A stretch of 11,892 nucleotides of DNA from Eubacterium sp. UBA5416 (GTDB lineage: Bacteria; Bacillota; Clostridia; Lachnospirales; Lachnospiraceae). Within the stretch, counting starts at the first letter, position 1. Each line of letters begins with the position of its first letter. The DNA lies in assembly GCA_002409525.1 (NCBI GenBank), contig DHNM01000056.1, positions 1-11,892 of the forward strand, given 5' to 3'. Below, piece by piece: positions 1 to 6,562 of this stretch. A model generated the notes under the pieces. The model was given only the letters and a program-made list of their open reading frames with translations, ran no database searches and was not told the DNA's origin. The translations under genes were made by a program, and so were the position numbers.

Positions 1-15
1 CACCATTATTATACT

Positions 16-21
16 AGGAGG
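16..21 (+). promoter_or_regulatory. Shine-Dalgarno site of the zinc dehydrogenase
   Basis: AGGAGG lies seven bases before the ATG at 29 and fixes the start of the first gene. Confidence 0.8.
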
Positions 22-28
22 TTTTAAG

Positions 29-1111
29 ATGGCTGTAAAAATGATTCCAGAGACGATGACAGGTGCTGTACTTCCCGGGGACAGTTCTGTGGAGATGAGG
101 GAATTCGAGGTTCCAAAACCAGGATATGGGCAGGTTTTGGTAAAGACGAAAGCGACAACAATCTGTGGCAGTGATATCCGATGCATTTACCGCGAACATA
201 CGGGAAAAGGTCCGGAAGCTTATATTCCCGGAACAATTGCAGGTCATGAACCTTGTGGTCTGATTGTGGAAGAAGGCGAAGGTGTACGGAGATTCCACAA
301 AGGGGACCGTGTGATTGTATATCATATCTCGGGATGCGGCGTATGCTATGACTGCCGCCGAGGTTATTACATATCCTGTAAGAGTAAATACCGTAAGGCC
401 TATGGCTGGCAGAGAAACGGTGGTATGGCACCATATATGCTCTGTGACGAGAAAGATCTGATCGCGCTGCCGGATGAACTTACGTACAAAGACGGTGCTC
501 AGGTGGCATGTGGGTTCGGTACGGTCTATGAGGCAATCGAGAAGATAGGAATCTCTGGAAATGACGCGGTACTTGTGACCGGACTTGGTCCGGTAGGCCT
601 TGCCGCACTGATGATTGCAAAAGCACTTGGCGCAAATCACCTGATCGGAGTGGAAATGAAGGACTATCGGATTGATCTCGCGAAGAAACTGGGCCTTGTT
701 GACGAGGTGTTTAAACCAGATGAAAATACTCTTCAACAGATTCTAGAAGTAACCGGCGGCCATGGAGTAGAACGGGCGATTGATGCCAGTGCGAGTGATT
801 CGGGAAGACAGCTTGCGATTCGCGCAGCAAGAGACTGGGGAAAGATAGCCTTTGTAGGAGAAGGCGGAACCTGCTCGTTTCATCCCAGTCCGGATATCAT
901 TCATGGTCAGAAATCCATCTATGGGTCCTGGGTCACTAGTCTCTGGCGTATGGAAGAACTGGTCGAGAAATTGGTTCGCTGGAATATCCATCCGGAAGAT
1001 CTGATTACTGATGAATTTTCGATTGAGCAAGCCGGTGAGGCATATCAGCTGATGGCAGGCGGGCAATGTGGAAAGGTTGCTGTAGTATTTGGTGACCAGA
1101 ATGAACGATAA
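29..1111 (+). CDS. Zinc-dependent medium-chain alcohol/polyol dehydrogenase
   Basis: A 360-residue cytosolic zinc dehydrogenase of the MDR superfamily (sorbitol/threonine/alcohol dehydrogenase-like), expected to oxidise a secondary alcohol or polyol with NAD(P). Visible catalytic zinc ligands are Cys46 (ICGSD), His73-Glu74 (AGHEPCG) and probably Cys161 (ACGFGT), where alcohol dehydrogenases have Cys and sorbitol/threonine dehydrogenases usually have Glu. Structural-zinc cysteines are 103, 106, 109 and 117. The Rossmann loop GLGPVG is at 185-190, followed by Glu209 at the end of the second strand, an acidic residue that favours NAD over NADP. Length is normal for the family. The ATG at 29 follows a perfect AGGAGG at 16-21. 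The next gene overlaps its stop, so the two are co-transcribed. The promoter lies outside the window. The substrate cannot be read from the sequence. Confidence 0.9.
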   Translation: MAVKMIPETMTGAVLPGDSSVEMREFEVPKPGYGQVLVKTKATTICGSDIRCIYREHTGKGPEAYIPGTIAGHEPCGLIVEEGEGVRRFHKGDRVIVYHISGCGVCYDCRRGYYISCKSKYRKAYGWQRNGGMAPYMLCDEKDLIALPDELTYKDGAQVACGFGTVYEAIEKIGISGNDAVLVTGLGPVGLAALMIAKALGANHLIGVEMKDYRIDLAKKLGLVDEVFKPDENTLQQILEVTGGHGVERAIDASASDSGRQLAIRAARDWGKIAFVGEGGTCSFHPSPDIIHGQKSIYGSWVTSLWRMEELVEKLVRWNIHPEDLITDEFSIEQAGEAYQLMAGGQCGKVAVVFGDQNER

Positions 1112-2069
1112 AACTCTGTATACGGGTGCGAGGATGCCTGCGATTGGTCTGGGGACTTTCGGATCTGATAAATATTCTTCCGATACTATTGCCGGAGCCG
1201 TATATGGTGCGGTATGCGCAGGGTATCGTCTGATTGATTGTGCTTCTGTCTATGGAAATGAAGTACAGATTGGAAGAACTTTGGAAAAACTCTTTCAGGA
1301 TAAGATTGTTTCACGAGAAGATCTATTTATCACCGGAAAGGTCTGGAACGACATGCACGGTGAGGGGCAGGTAGAAGAGTCCTGCAGGAAAAGCCTGAAA
1401 GATCTGAAGATTGGTTTCTTTGATCTGTATCTTGTACACTGGCCGTTTCCGAATTATCACGCTCCGGGCTGCGATGGTGATTCCAGAAATCCAGATTCAC
1501 GTCCGTTTTCTGTGGAAGAGTTTATGGATGTCTGGAGGCAGTGTGAATCCTTAATTGATAAGGGACTGGCAAAACATATTGGCATGTCTAATATGACTGT
1601 GAAAAAGCTGGAAGAATTACTTCCTCTTTGTAAGTGTAAACCAGCAGCAATCGAGATAGAACTACATCCCGGTTTTCAGCAGCCTGAATTGTTTGACTAT
1701 GTCAAAAGTAAGAAAATTCTACCGATCGGATTCTGTCCGCTGGGGTCACCTTCGAGACCGGAGCGTGATCGGACACCGGAAGATGTTGCAGATACACAGA
1801 TGCCGGAGATTGTAAAAATAGCAAAAGCTCACAATATTCATCCGGTAGAAGTGTGTTTAAAATGGGCCGTTCAGCGCGGCCAGGTTCCGATTCCGTTTTC
1901 CGTAAAAGAGCGGCAGTATGTATCGAATCTGAGATGTATTACCGAAGATCCGTTGACGGATGAAGAGATGGAAGAGATCAGAAGGGCAGATAAAAACTGC
2001 CGCCTCGTCAAAGGGCAGGTATTTCTCTGGCCGGATGCAAAAAGCTGGGAGGAGATCTGGGACCTGTAA
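1101..2069 (+). CDS. Aldo/keto reductase
   Basis: A 322-residue (beta/alpha)8-barrel aldo/keto reductase reducing a carbonyl (or oxidising an alcohol) with a nicotinamide cofactor. The full catalytic tetrad is present: Asp46 and Tyr51 (in LIDCASVYGNE), Lys80 (ITGKVW) and His113 (LVHWP). The N-terminal MPAIGLGTF strand and the late SNL cofactor loop are typical. The loop that normally reads IPKS reads IPFS, so the lysine that binds the 2'-phosphate of NADPH is replaced by Phe; this may mean NADH use, which is inference. The ATG at 1101 overlaps the stop of the zinc dehydrogenase by 11 bases and has no good ribosome binding site, so translational coupling is likely. A TTG at 1089 is an in-frame alternative adding four residues. 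Together the pair suggests redox interconversion of a sugar, polyol or aldehyde. Confidence 0.88.
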   Translation: MNDKTLYTGARMPAIGLGTFGSDKYSSDTIAGAVYGAVCAGYRLIDCASVYGNEVQIGRTLEKLFQDKIVSREDLFITGKVWNDMHGEGQVEESCRKSLKDLKIGFFDLYLVHWPFPNYHAPGCDGDSRNPDSRPFSVEEFMDVWRQCESLIDKGLAKHIGMSNMTVKKLEELLPLCKCKPAAIEIELHPGFQQPELFDYVKSKKILPIGFCPLGSPSRPERDRTPEDVADTQMPEIVKIAKAHNIHPVEVCLKWAVQRGQVPIPFSVKERQYVSNLRCITEDPLTDEEMEEIRRADKNCRLVKGQVFLWPDAKSWEEIWDL

Positions 2070-2099
2070 TCGAAGAGAATATACATTAGTTTTGAAATC

Positions 2100-2134
2100 A
2101 AAAAAGGGAACCTGACTCAATCGTCAGATTCCCT
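2100..2134 (-). terminator. Rho-independent terminator of the minus-strand operon
   Basis: The arms at 2105-2116 and 2123-2134 form a 12-bp stem with one mismatch around a six-base loop. Read on the minus strand it is followed by six T residues (plus-strand A 2100-2105), as expected for a terminator of the DUF6506-like gene. On the plus strand there is no T run, so it is a poor terminator for the aldo/keto reductase gene. Confidence 0.8.
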
Positions 2135-2177
2135 AAACTATATTCAGGCATTAAGTTTACTTCTCATGGGTTTAATC

Positions 2178-2477
2178 TTAGTTTCCAAAGAATGCATCGA
2201 ACAGATCGTCCTGTTCCGGGTTATGAGTAACATAACCAATGGCAATTTTATTATGTGTCTGTTCGATCATCTTTTTTGCACCATCTGCTCCGAATGCTCC
2301 GCATAATTCAACTGCTCCAACTCCTTCTTTTTCTAATTCAGACAGGCGTTCGCAGCCTTCTTTAAAGTTTCTGACAGTGTAAATATAGGAAATCTGGTCT
2401 TTTGTCTCAAAACAAGCCTGATGCGTTTTGGAATCATATTGCGGTCCCATTAATAAAAAAGCGTATTTTTTCTTCAT
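2178..2477 (-). CDS. DUF6506-like small conserved protein
   Basis: A 99-residue soluble protein with no signal peptide or membrane segment. It starts MKKKYAFLLMGP and carries conserved-looking blocks FKEGCERLSELEKEGVGAVELCGAFG (roughly 38-63) and IAIGYVTHNPEQDDLFDAFFG (78-98). From memory these blocks match a small family annotated DUF6506, whose function is unknown; the alternating strand and helix pattern suggests a compact alpha/beta fold. The start has an upstream GAAGGGA-type ribosome binding site. It is the last gene of the acetyltransferase/iminopeptidase operon, 65 bases after the iminopeptidase stop, and is followed by a terminator. The family name is recognition, not a search result. 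Confidence 0.72.
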   Translation of the reverse strand: MKKKYAFLLMGPQYDSKTHQACFETKDQISYIYTVRNFKEGCERLSELEKEGVGAVELCGAFGADGAKKMIEQTHNKIAIGYVTHNPEQDDLFDAFFGN

Positions 2478-2542
2478 TTGATTCTTCCCTTCTTTAAATT
2501 CACAAGTGTATTTGCTTTGTAAGTGAATGGTCGGAGAAATGG

Positions 2543-3424
2543 CTATTCATGCGTTTCCATCCATTCATTTAGAAGTCTGCAGTATTTCTCGTTTTCTTCC
2601 ACAAAGCACATATGTCTGCATCCGTCAAAGAGTTCCCATCTGGAATCAGGGATGGCGTCATACATGGTCTTGGCAACAAGTGGTGTACACAGATCGTTCG
2701 TTCCGCTGATAATAAGCGCGGGTTCTTTGATTTCCGGAAGCTTTTCTCGATAGTCCCAGTTTCCAAGGTTCCCGGTTGGATTGTACTCATTTGGTCCCCA
2801 GCCGGCAAGGTAAGCTTCGCCTCCGTTTTTCTTGGGGCGGCGGAGACATTCCGGAGAGTCCTCTGTGATTTCTCCGGCACAGTGCAACTCCATAAAATGA
2901 TCGTTTGCCGCCAGATAATCGGGATCATCGAATTTACCGGTTTCTTCTGCTTTTGCGATTGCTGCCTGTTCTTCGAGCGACATCAGTTTGATTAACCGGT
3001 GCTGCTCATGTGCCCAGAGCCTTGCAGACGGAAGAGTGCTGGAGAGAATCACAGATTTGATTCCTTTTGGTTTGTAATCGCAGAGATACTCAATTGCAAG
3101 CATTCCTCCCCAGGACTGCCCGAGCAGATGAATCTCTTCTAAATGCAGATAATCTCGAAGCGCAAGTAATTCATGGTCCCAGGTATCTGAACACCAAAGC
3201 TCTGGGTGACCGTCTACATACGAATTTCCACATCCGAGTTGGTCGTAGGATATGATCATCCGTCCTTCATCGGCAAGTCTGTCTAACACTTCAAAGTAGT
3301 TATGGGTTGAACCGGGACCGCCGTGCAGAAGAACAAGCGGTTTTTTATCTCCCCTGGATTCACCGACCGTTCGATAATAAGTTTTGTACCCGAGCCAGGG
3401 CATGTAGCCTTCTGTTATTTTCAT
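2543..3424 (-). CDS. pip: Proline iminopeptidase (alpha/beta hydrolase, family S33)
   Basis: A 293-residue cytosolic serine peptidase that removes N-terminal proline from short peptides. The oxyanion-hole motif HGGPG is at 34-38 and the nucleophile elbow GQSWGG at 102-107 with Ser104; Asp244 (SGTNDLCTP) and His271 (GCRHMCF) complete the triad. The GPNEYNPTGNLGNWD stretch (210-224) is typical of the prolyl iminopeptidase cap, where a Glu holds the substrate amino terminus. A start 27 codons further up is possible, but the ATG at 3424 sits behind a clean AGGAGG and gives the family-standard start MKITEGYMPW. It lies 46 bases after the acetyltransferase and before the DUF6506-like gene in the same orientation. 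Peptides delivered by oligopeptide transporters would be natural substrates. Confidence 0.87.
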   Translation of the reverse strand: MKITEGYMPWLGYKTYYRTVGESRGDKKPLVLLHGGPGSTHNYFEVLDRLADEGRMIISYDQLGCGNSYVDGHPELWCSDTWDHELLALRDYLHLEEIHLLGQSWGGMLAIEYLCDYKPKGIKSVILSSTLPSARLWAHEQHRLIKLMSLEEQAAIAKAEETGKFDDPDYLAANDHFMELHCAGEITEDSPECLRRPKKNGGEAYLAGWGPNEYNPTGNLGNWDYREKLPEIKEPALIISGTNDLCTPLVAKTMYDAIPDSRWELFDGCRHMCFVEENEKYCRLLNEWMETHE

Positions 3425-3470
3425 ATGTAATTCCCTCCTAAAAGAATGAAATCTTTTTTTGACGCAAACA

Positions 3471-3962
3471 TCATAATATCCGGTAATGGGGGATGATATC
3501 CTCATAAGTACCGTCTTTTAGCAAAAATCCACCGGGAATGATTCCAAGTTTGATAAATCCAAGTTTTTCATAGAGCCTGAGTGCATAGGTGTTAGACGAC
3601 ACTACCGCATTAAACTGCAGGATTTTGAAATCTAACTCTTTCGCCCTGCCGAGGCAGCGTGTAACCAGTTTCTCCCCAATATGACGGCCTCGGATATCTC
3701 TTTTTACCGCATAACTTGCGTTGCATATGTGTCCGCATCTGCCCACGTTATTCGGGTGAAGGATATATAATCCAACGATAGTGCCTGTATCCAAGTCACA
3801 GGCTATGCCAGTATATGTCTGGTTTAAAAAGAATTCATTACCGCTGGTCCCGGTCAGTAAGTCTACCTGTGGAAATGCAATTCCTTCTTCGACGACCTCA
3901 TTCCATATATGAACCGCATCATCGGCATCTTTGGGGTTATAGGGGGATATCTCGATATTCAT
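3471..3962 (-). CDS. GNAT family N-acetyltransferase
   Basis: A 163-residue GNAT-fold acyltransferase that moves an acetyl group from acetyl-CoA to an amine. The acetyl-CoA pyrophosphate loop is RGRHIG at 91-96, followed by helix EKLVTRCL. The later SSNTYALRLYEKLGF block (122-136) is the usual motif B. It resembles the subgroup of small GNAT proteins whose members acetylate amino acids, antibiotics such as phosphinothricin, or protein N termini; the substrate here is unknown. The ATG at 3962 has an AAGGAT ribosome binding site ten bases upstream. It is the first gene of the three-gene minus-strand unit, with a good promoter at 4016-4044. Confidence 0.87.
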   Translation of the reverse strand: MNIEISPYNPKDADDAVHIWNEVVEEGIAFPQVDLLTGTSGNEFFLNQTYTGIACDLDTGTIVGLYILHPNNVGRCGHICNASYAVKRDIRGRHIGEKLVTRCLGRAKELDFKILQFNAVVSSNTYALRLYEKLGFIKLGIIPGGFLLKDGTYEDIIPHYRIL

Positions 3963-4015
3963 TATTTCATCATCCTTTTGTTTTTGAGTGGATTTCTAAT
4001 CGCCTTGATATCTTT

Positions 4016-4044
4016 ATTATAAGGATAAGTGAGTGCTATTACAA
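4016..4044 (-). promoter_or_regulatory. Sigma-A promoter of the GNAT/pip operon
   Basis: On the minus strand TTGTAA (4039-4044) is followed by a 17-base spacer and a perfect TATAAT (4016-4021). This gives a leader of about 50 bases before the acetyltransferase ATG. Confidence 0.7.
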
Positions 4045-4101
4045 GATGTCTTTCTGCTCTTTTTCGCCATTTCATGAATCCTTCCGACCCAAGAACTGGT
4101 A

Positions 4102-4125
4102 AATTTTCTAAAAATATGATATACT
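4102..4125 (+). promoter_or_regulatory. Probable -10 box with overlapping CodY-like box before EFR1 gene
   Basis: A TATACT hexamer (4120-4125) lies about 100 bases before the EFR1 gene; the matching -35 (CTGGTA, 4096-4101) is weak. Between them, 4102-4116 reads AATTTTCTAAAAATA, which matches 13 of 15 positions of the CodY consensus AATTTTCWGAAAATT. A weak -35 covered by a repressor-like box would fit a regulated promoter, but AT-rich DNA gives such matches by chance. Confidence 0.35.
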
Positions 4126-4223
4126 CTAACATAAACATTTTAAAACAGCTCTCGCGAAGAAATAAAGAAACAGGATATACTTTCTACAAAGGGTAACGAT
4201 GACAAGCTAGAAGGAAGGTTTTT

Positions 4224-5000
4224 ATGTTGAAGAGTGTGGTCTTATATTATTTCAGTCCAACCGGAGGGACAAAGAAGGTCGCTGAAACATTTGCAAGTAG
4301 ACTTTCAAAGAAAGTGGATCTTGTAGATTTAGGAGAGAAAAAACTGCTGAGAAAAAATACTGAAAATGATCTGGCTGTCGTAGCGGCGCCTGTATTTGGC
4401 GGCCGTATCCCATCTTTAGCAGCAGATAAAATTAAGACGCTTGATGGTACAGGAAAGAAAGCTGTTTCATTGGTTGTATATGGAACGAGGGCGTACGAAG
4501 ATGCTTTATTAGAATTAAATGATGCTCTAAGGGAAAGCCATTTTCAGATCATTGCTTCGGGAGATTTCGTAGCACAGCATTCCATTGTGCCTGATGTCGG
4601 AAAAGGCCGGCCGGATAGCCGGGATATCGAAGAAATCAGGGCATTTGCAGATCATGTACTGGATAAGATTGGGCGGCTCGAACAGGAGGGTGCAGAAGAA
4701 AAAGAGATTAAAGTACCGGGAAGCCGTCCGTATAAAACTGCAATGAAGATTACCGATACTCCGATATCGACGAGCTCCTGCACACTCTGCGGAAGATGCG
4801 CAGAGGTCTGTCCAACGGGAGCTATTTATATCGATGGAAATGAACTGACTACTGATGTGAGAAAATGCATTCTCTGCATGTCATGTACGCATGTCTGTCC
4901 TGAGAATGCGAGGGTACTGCCCAAAGCTTTGCAGGAAGGCGATGATAAGATGTTAAGCCCCCTCATTGGGGTATACAGAGAAAATGAAACGTTTTATTAA
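4224..5000 (+). CDS. EFR1-type flavodoxin/ferredoxin fusion protein
   Basis: A 258-residue cytosolic electron-transfer protein with two parts. Residues 1-150 form a flavodoxin-like domain with the FMN phosphate loop FSPTGGTKK at 10-18 and the AAPVFGGRIPS loop near 54-64. Residues 183-230 are a bacterial 2[4Fe-4S] ferredoxin domain with cysteines 186, 189, 192, 196 (CTLCGRCAEVCP) and 215, 218, 221, 225 (CILCMSCTHVCP), so both clusters are complete. This is the architecture annotated as EFR1 family in anaerobic Firmicutes. It probably shuttles electrons between a ferredoxin pool and FMN-dependent partners; the partner is not known. The ATG at 4224 follows AAGGAAGG. Alanine dehydrogenase lies 78 bases downstream with no clear promoter between, so they may be co-transcribed. 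Confidence 0.9.
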   Translation: MLKSVVLYYFSPTGGTKKVAETFASRLSKKVDLVDLGEKKLLRKNTENDLAVVAAPVFGGRIPSLAADKIKTLDGTGKKAVSLVVYGTRAYEDALLELNDALRESHFQIIASGDFVAQHSIVPDVGKGRPDSRDIEEIRAFADHVLDKIGRLEQEGAEEKEIKVPGSRPYKTAMKITDTPISTSSCTLCGRCAEVCPTGAIYIDGNELTTDVRKCILCMSCTHVCPENARVLPKALQEGDDKMLSPLIGVYRENETFY

Positions 5001-5046
5001 AATTGATACTGGAAAATAAGCATTTCAATGGAAGGGAGGCGCAGGG

Positions 5047-5082
5047 ATGCAAATTGTATTCCTGCTGAATAATTACCTATGA
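5047..5082 (+). CDS. Candidate leader peptide (11 codons) coupled to ald
   Basis: A mini-ORF encoding MQIVFLLNNYL. Its ATG at 5047 sits seven bases after a strong GGGAGG (5034-5039), which is ideal spacing. Its TGA stop at 5080-5082 overlaps the ATG of alanine dehydrogenase at 5079-5081 in an ATGA junction. The dehydrogenase itself has no ribosome binding site in the preceding 30 bases, and an in-frame TAA at 5070-5072 rules out a longer dehydrogenase start. The peptide therefore probably delivers ribosomes to ald by termination-reinitiation. It is hydrophobic and contains no alanine, so classical alanine-codon attenuation is not suggested. Confidence 0.5.
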   Translation: MQIVFLLNNYL

Positions 5083-6188
5083 AACTAGGAACTGTAAAAG
5101 AGATAAAAAAATATGAATACCGGGTTGGAATGACACCGGCTAATGTGAAAAGTTATGCCTCCAGAGGCCATGAGGTTTACATTGAAAAAGGAGCGGGCCT
5201 GGGTTCCGGATTCTCTGATGATGAGTACGAGAAGAATGGAGCTATATTGCTTGATTCTGCAAAAGATGTGTGGGAAACAGTGGATATGATGCTAAAGACA
5301 AAAGAACCTCTGCCGGAAGAGTATCAGTATTTCCGCAAGGATCTCATCTTGTATACCTACCTCCATCTGGCGGCAAACAGGGAATTGACAGAAAAATTAG
5401 TACAATCGCAGGTAACCGGTGTAGCATATGAAACTTTATCAGATAAGGGCCTTCCGCTTCTTGCACCGATGAGTCAGATTGCAGGACGTTTGAGCATCCA
5501 GGAAGGGGCTAAATATCTCGAAAAGTTTTTTGGAGGTTCTGGCGTTCTTTTGTCCGGAATCCCGGGAACACCAAAGGCAGATGTTTTGATTATCGGAGGC
5601 GGCGTTGTAGGCATGAATGCGTGTAAGATCGCAGTCGGTATGGGCGCAAATGTCACCATTGCGGACGTTGATCTCTCGAGACTGGAGTTCCTGGATAACT
5701 TATTCGGATCTCGCATCCAGACGATGGTATCCAACGATGCTAATATTGAAGAGGCAGTCAAGACGGCTGATTTAATCATCGGAGCGGTATTGATACCGGG
5801 GTCTTCGACGCCTAAGATCTTAAAGAAAGATCATTTGAAGCTGATGAAAAAAGGTTCTGTGCTGGTAGATGTGGCTGTTGACCAGGGAGGCTGCTTTGAG
5901 ACGAGCAGGGTTACTTACCATGACGACCCTACGTTTATCGAAGAGGGAATTGTCCATTATTGTGTGGGAAATATGCCGGGAGCGGTCCCTAGAACTTCGA
6001 CAATTGCGCTCACCAATGCAACATTAAACTATGGACTTCAAATTGCAGATAAGGGTTTGGAAAAGGCGTGCGAAGAGAATGAGTCAATCTATTCTGCAAT
6101 AAACACATATCAGGGAAAAGTAACTTATCCGGGAGTTGCAGGTTCACTGAATATGGAATGTTCAGATATCAAAAAGCTGATCCGATAA
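5079..6188 (+). CDS. ald: Alanine dehydrogenase
   Basis: A 369-residue cytosolic enzyme that reversibly deaminates L-alanine to pyruvate and ammonia with NAD. Key residues known from the Mycobacterium tuberculosis enzyme are all visible: Arg15 (EYRVGMTP) and Lys75 (MLKTKEP) for pyruvate binding, His96 (TYLHLA) and Asp268 (DVAVDQGG) for catalysis, and the nucleotide loop GGGVVG at 173-178 with Asp196 after the second strand, which selects NAD. The PMSQIAGRLS segment (130-139) is a family hallmark. Length is normal. The start is fixed by the conserved MKLGTVKEIK and an upstream in-frame stop, yet it has no ribosome binding site and overlaps the stop of an 11-codon ORF. It would serve alanine catabolism, or pyruvate amination to recycle NADH in a fermenter. 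Confidence 0.95.
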   Translation: MKLGTVKEIKKYEYRVGMTPANVKSYASRGHEVYIEKGAGLGSGFSDDEYEKNGAILLDSAKDVWETVDMMLKTKEPLPEEYQYFRKDLILYTYLHLAANRELTEKLVQSQVTGVAYETLSDKGLPLLAPMSQIAGRLSIQEGAKYLEKFFGGSGVLLSGIPGTPKADVLIIGGGVVGMNACKIAVGMGANVTIADVDLSRLEFLDNLFGSRIQTMVSNDANIEEAVKTADLIIGAVLIPGSSTPKILKKDHLKLMKKGSVLVDVAVDQGGCFETSRVTYHDDPTFIEEGIVHYCVGNMPGAVPRTSTIALTNATLNYGLQIADKGLEKACEENESIYSAINTYQGKVTYPGVAGSLNMECSDIKKLIR

Positions 6189-6206
6189 GGTAATAGGTAA
6201 TCAATA

Positions 6207-6235
6207 AAGGAGGACGGGTTTATCCCGTCCTCCTT
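6207..6235. terminator. Hairpin terminator between convergent genes
   Basis: A perfect 12-bp, GC-rich stem (6207-6218 with 6224-6235) around a five-base TTTAT loop lies 18 bases after the ald stop, between ald and the convergent small cysteine-rich gene. T runs are short on both sides (CCTT on plus, CCTTTATT on minus), so it may act in both directions with modest strength. Confidence 0.65.
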
Positions 6236-6246
6236 AAGCATAGAGT

Positions 6247-6489
6247 TTATAGTCTGCATTTTAACTGGCAGAGAGCGTCTTGAATATCTTTAATAGCTGC
6301 TCTGTTGTCACAGATACTGTTGTCAAGGTCTTTTAATGCACATCTGATTTGATCAGCAGCGCATTCTGTATTTTCGAGAGAACGAACAGCATCGGCAAGA
6401 GCTGCCTCCATTCTCGAAACTTCATCATTACATCCACAGCCGCGGGAACGTCCAGAATCGCATCCCCGATTACATCCATTATTATACAT
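6247..6489 (-). CDS. Small cysteine-rich coiled-coil protein of unknown function
   Basis: An 80-residue protein I do not recognise. Residues 1-22 are Gly/Asn/Cys-rich (Cys6, 10, 18, 20), like a flexible metal-binding or cross-linkable tail. Residues 24-80 read as one continuous helix with a heptad stripe: V24, L31, L38, A45, L52, I59, I66, L73, L80 and, three residues on, M27, A34, I48, L55, I69, L76. The remaining cysteines 43, 50, 60, 74 and 78 fall on b and f heptad positions, away from the hydrophobic stripe. No signal peptide or membrane segment is present. The ATG at 6489 is chosen because AAGGAGG precedes it by eight bases; a start six codons earlier would overlap that site. It has its own promoter. 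A spore-associated or metal-handling role is possible but unproven. Confidence 0.68.
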   Translation of the reverse strand: MYNNGCNRGCDSGRSRGCGCNDEVSRMEAALADAVRSLENTECAADQIRCALKDLDNSICDNRAAIKDIQDALCQLKCRL

Positions 6490-6517
6490 CTTTAAATCCT
6501 CCTTCATTTGATACTAT

Positions 6518-6547
6518 ATTATATGAAGAGTGTTGAAAAGATGTGAA
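6518..6547 (-). promoter_or_regulatory. Promoter of the small cysteine-rich gene
   Basis: On the minus strand TTCACA (6542-6547), an 18-base spacer and a perfect TATAAT (6518-6523) lie about 30 bases before the start codon. The -10 region also reads CATATAAT, which loosely fits the CATAnnnT form of the sporulation sigma-E/K -10 element, so sporulation control cannot be excluded. Confidence 0.55.
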
Positions 6548-6562
6548 TAATGTCAAAAGAAG

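Larger units (their letters stand above)
3963..4223. other. Divergent intergenic region between GNAT operon and EFR1 gene
   Basis: This gene-free stretch holds the minus promoter at 4016-4044, the plus -10 and CodY-like box at 4102-4125, and a second GATATACT copy at 4174-4181, 55 bases after the first at 4119-4126. No RNA gene or repeat family is recognised. An 18-codon ORF at 4045-4101 lacks a ribosome binding site. Confidence 0.5.

Noticed and set aside
14..736. A 240-codon open frame antisense to the zinc dehydrogenase
   Set aside because: It lies wholly opposite a gene with complete catalytic motifs, has no ribosome binding site or recognisable domain, and its composition looks like a codon-bias shadow.
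4045..4101. An 18-codon ORF in the GNAT/EFR1 intergenic region
   Set aside because: No ribosome binding site, and it overlaps the minus-strand promoter and runs up to the plus-strand promoter.
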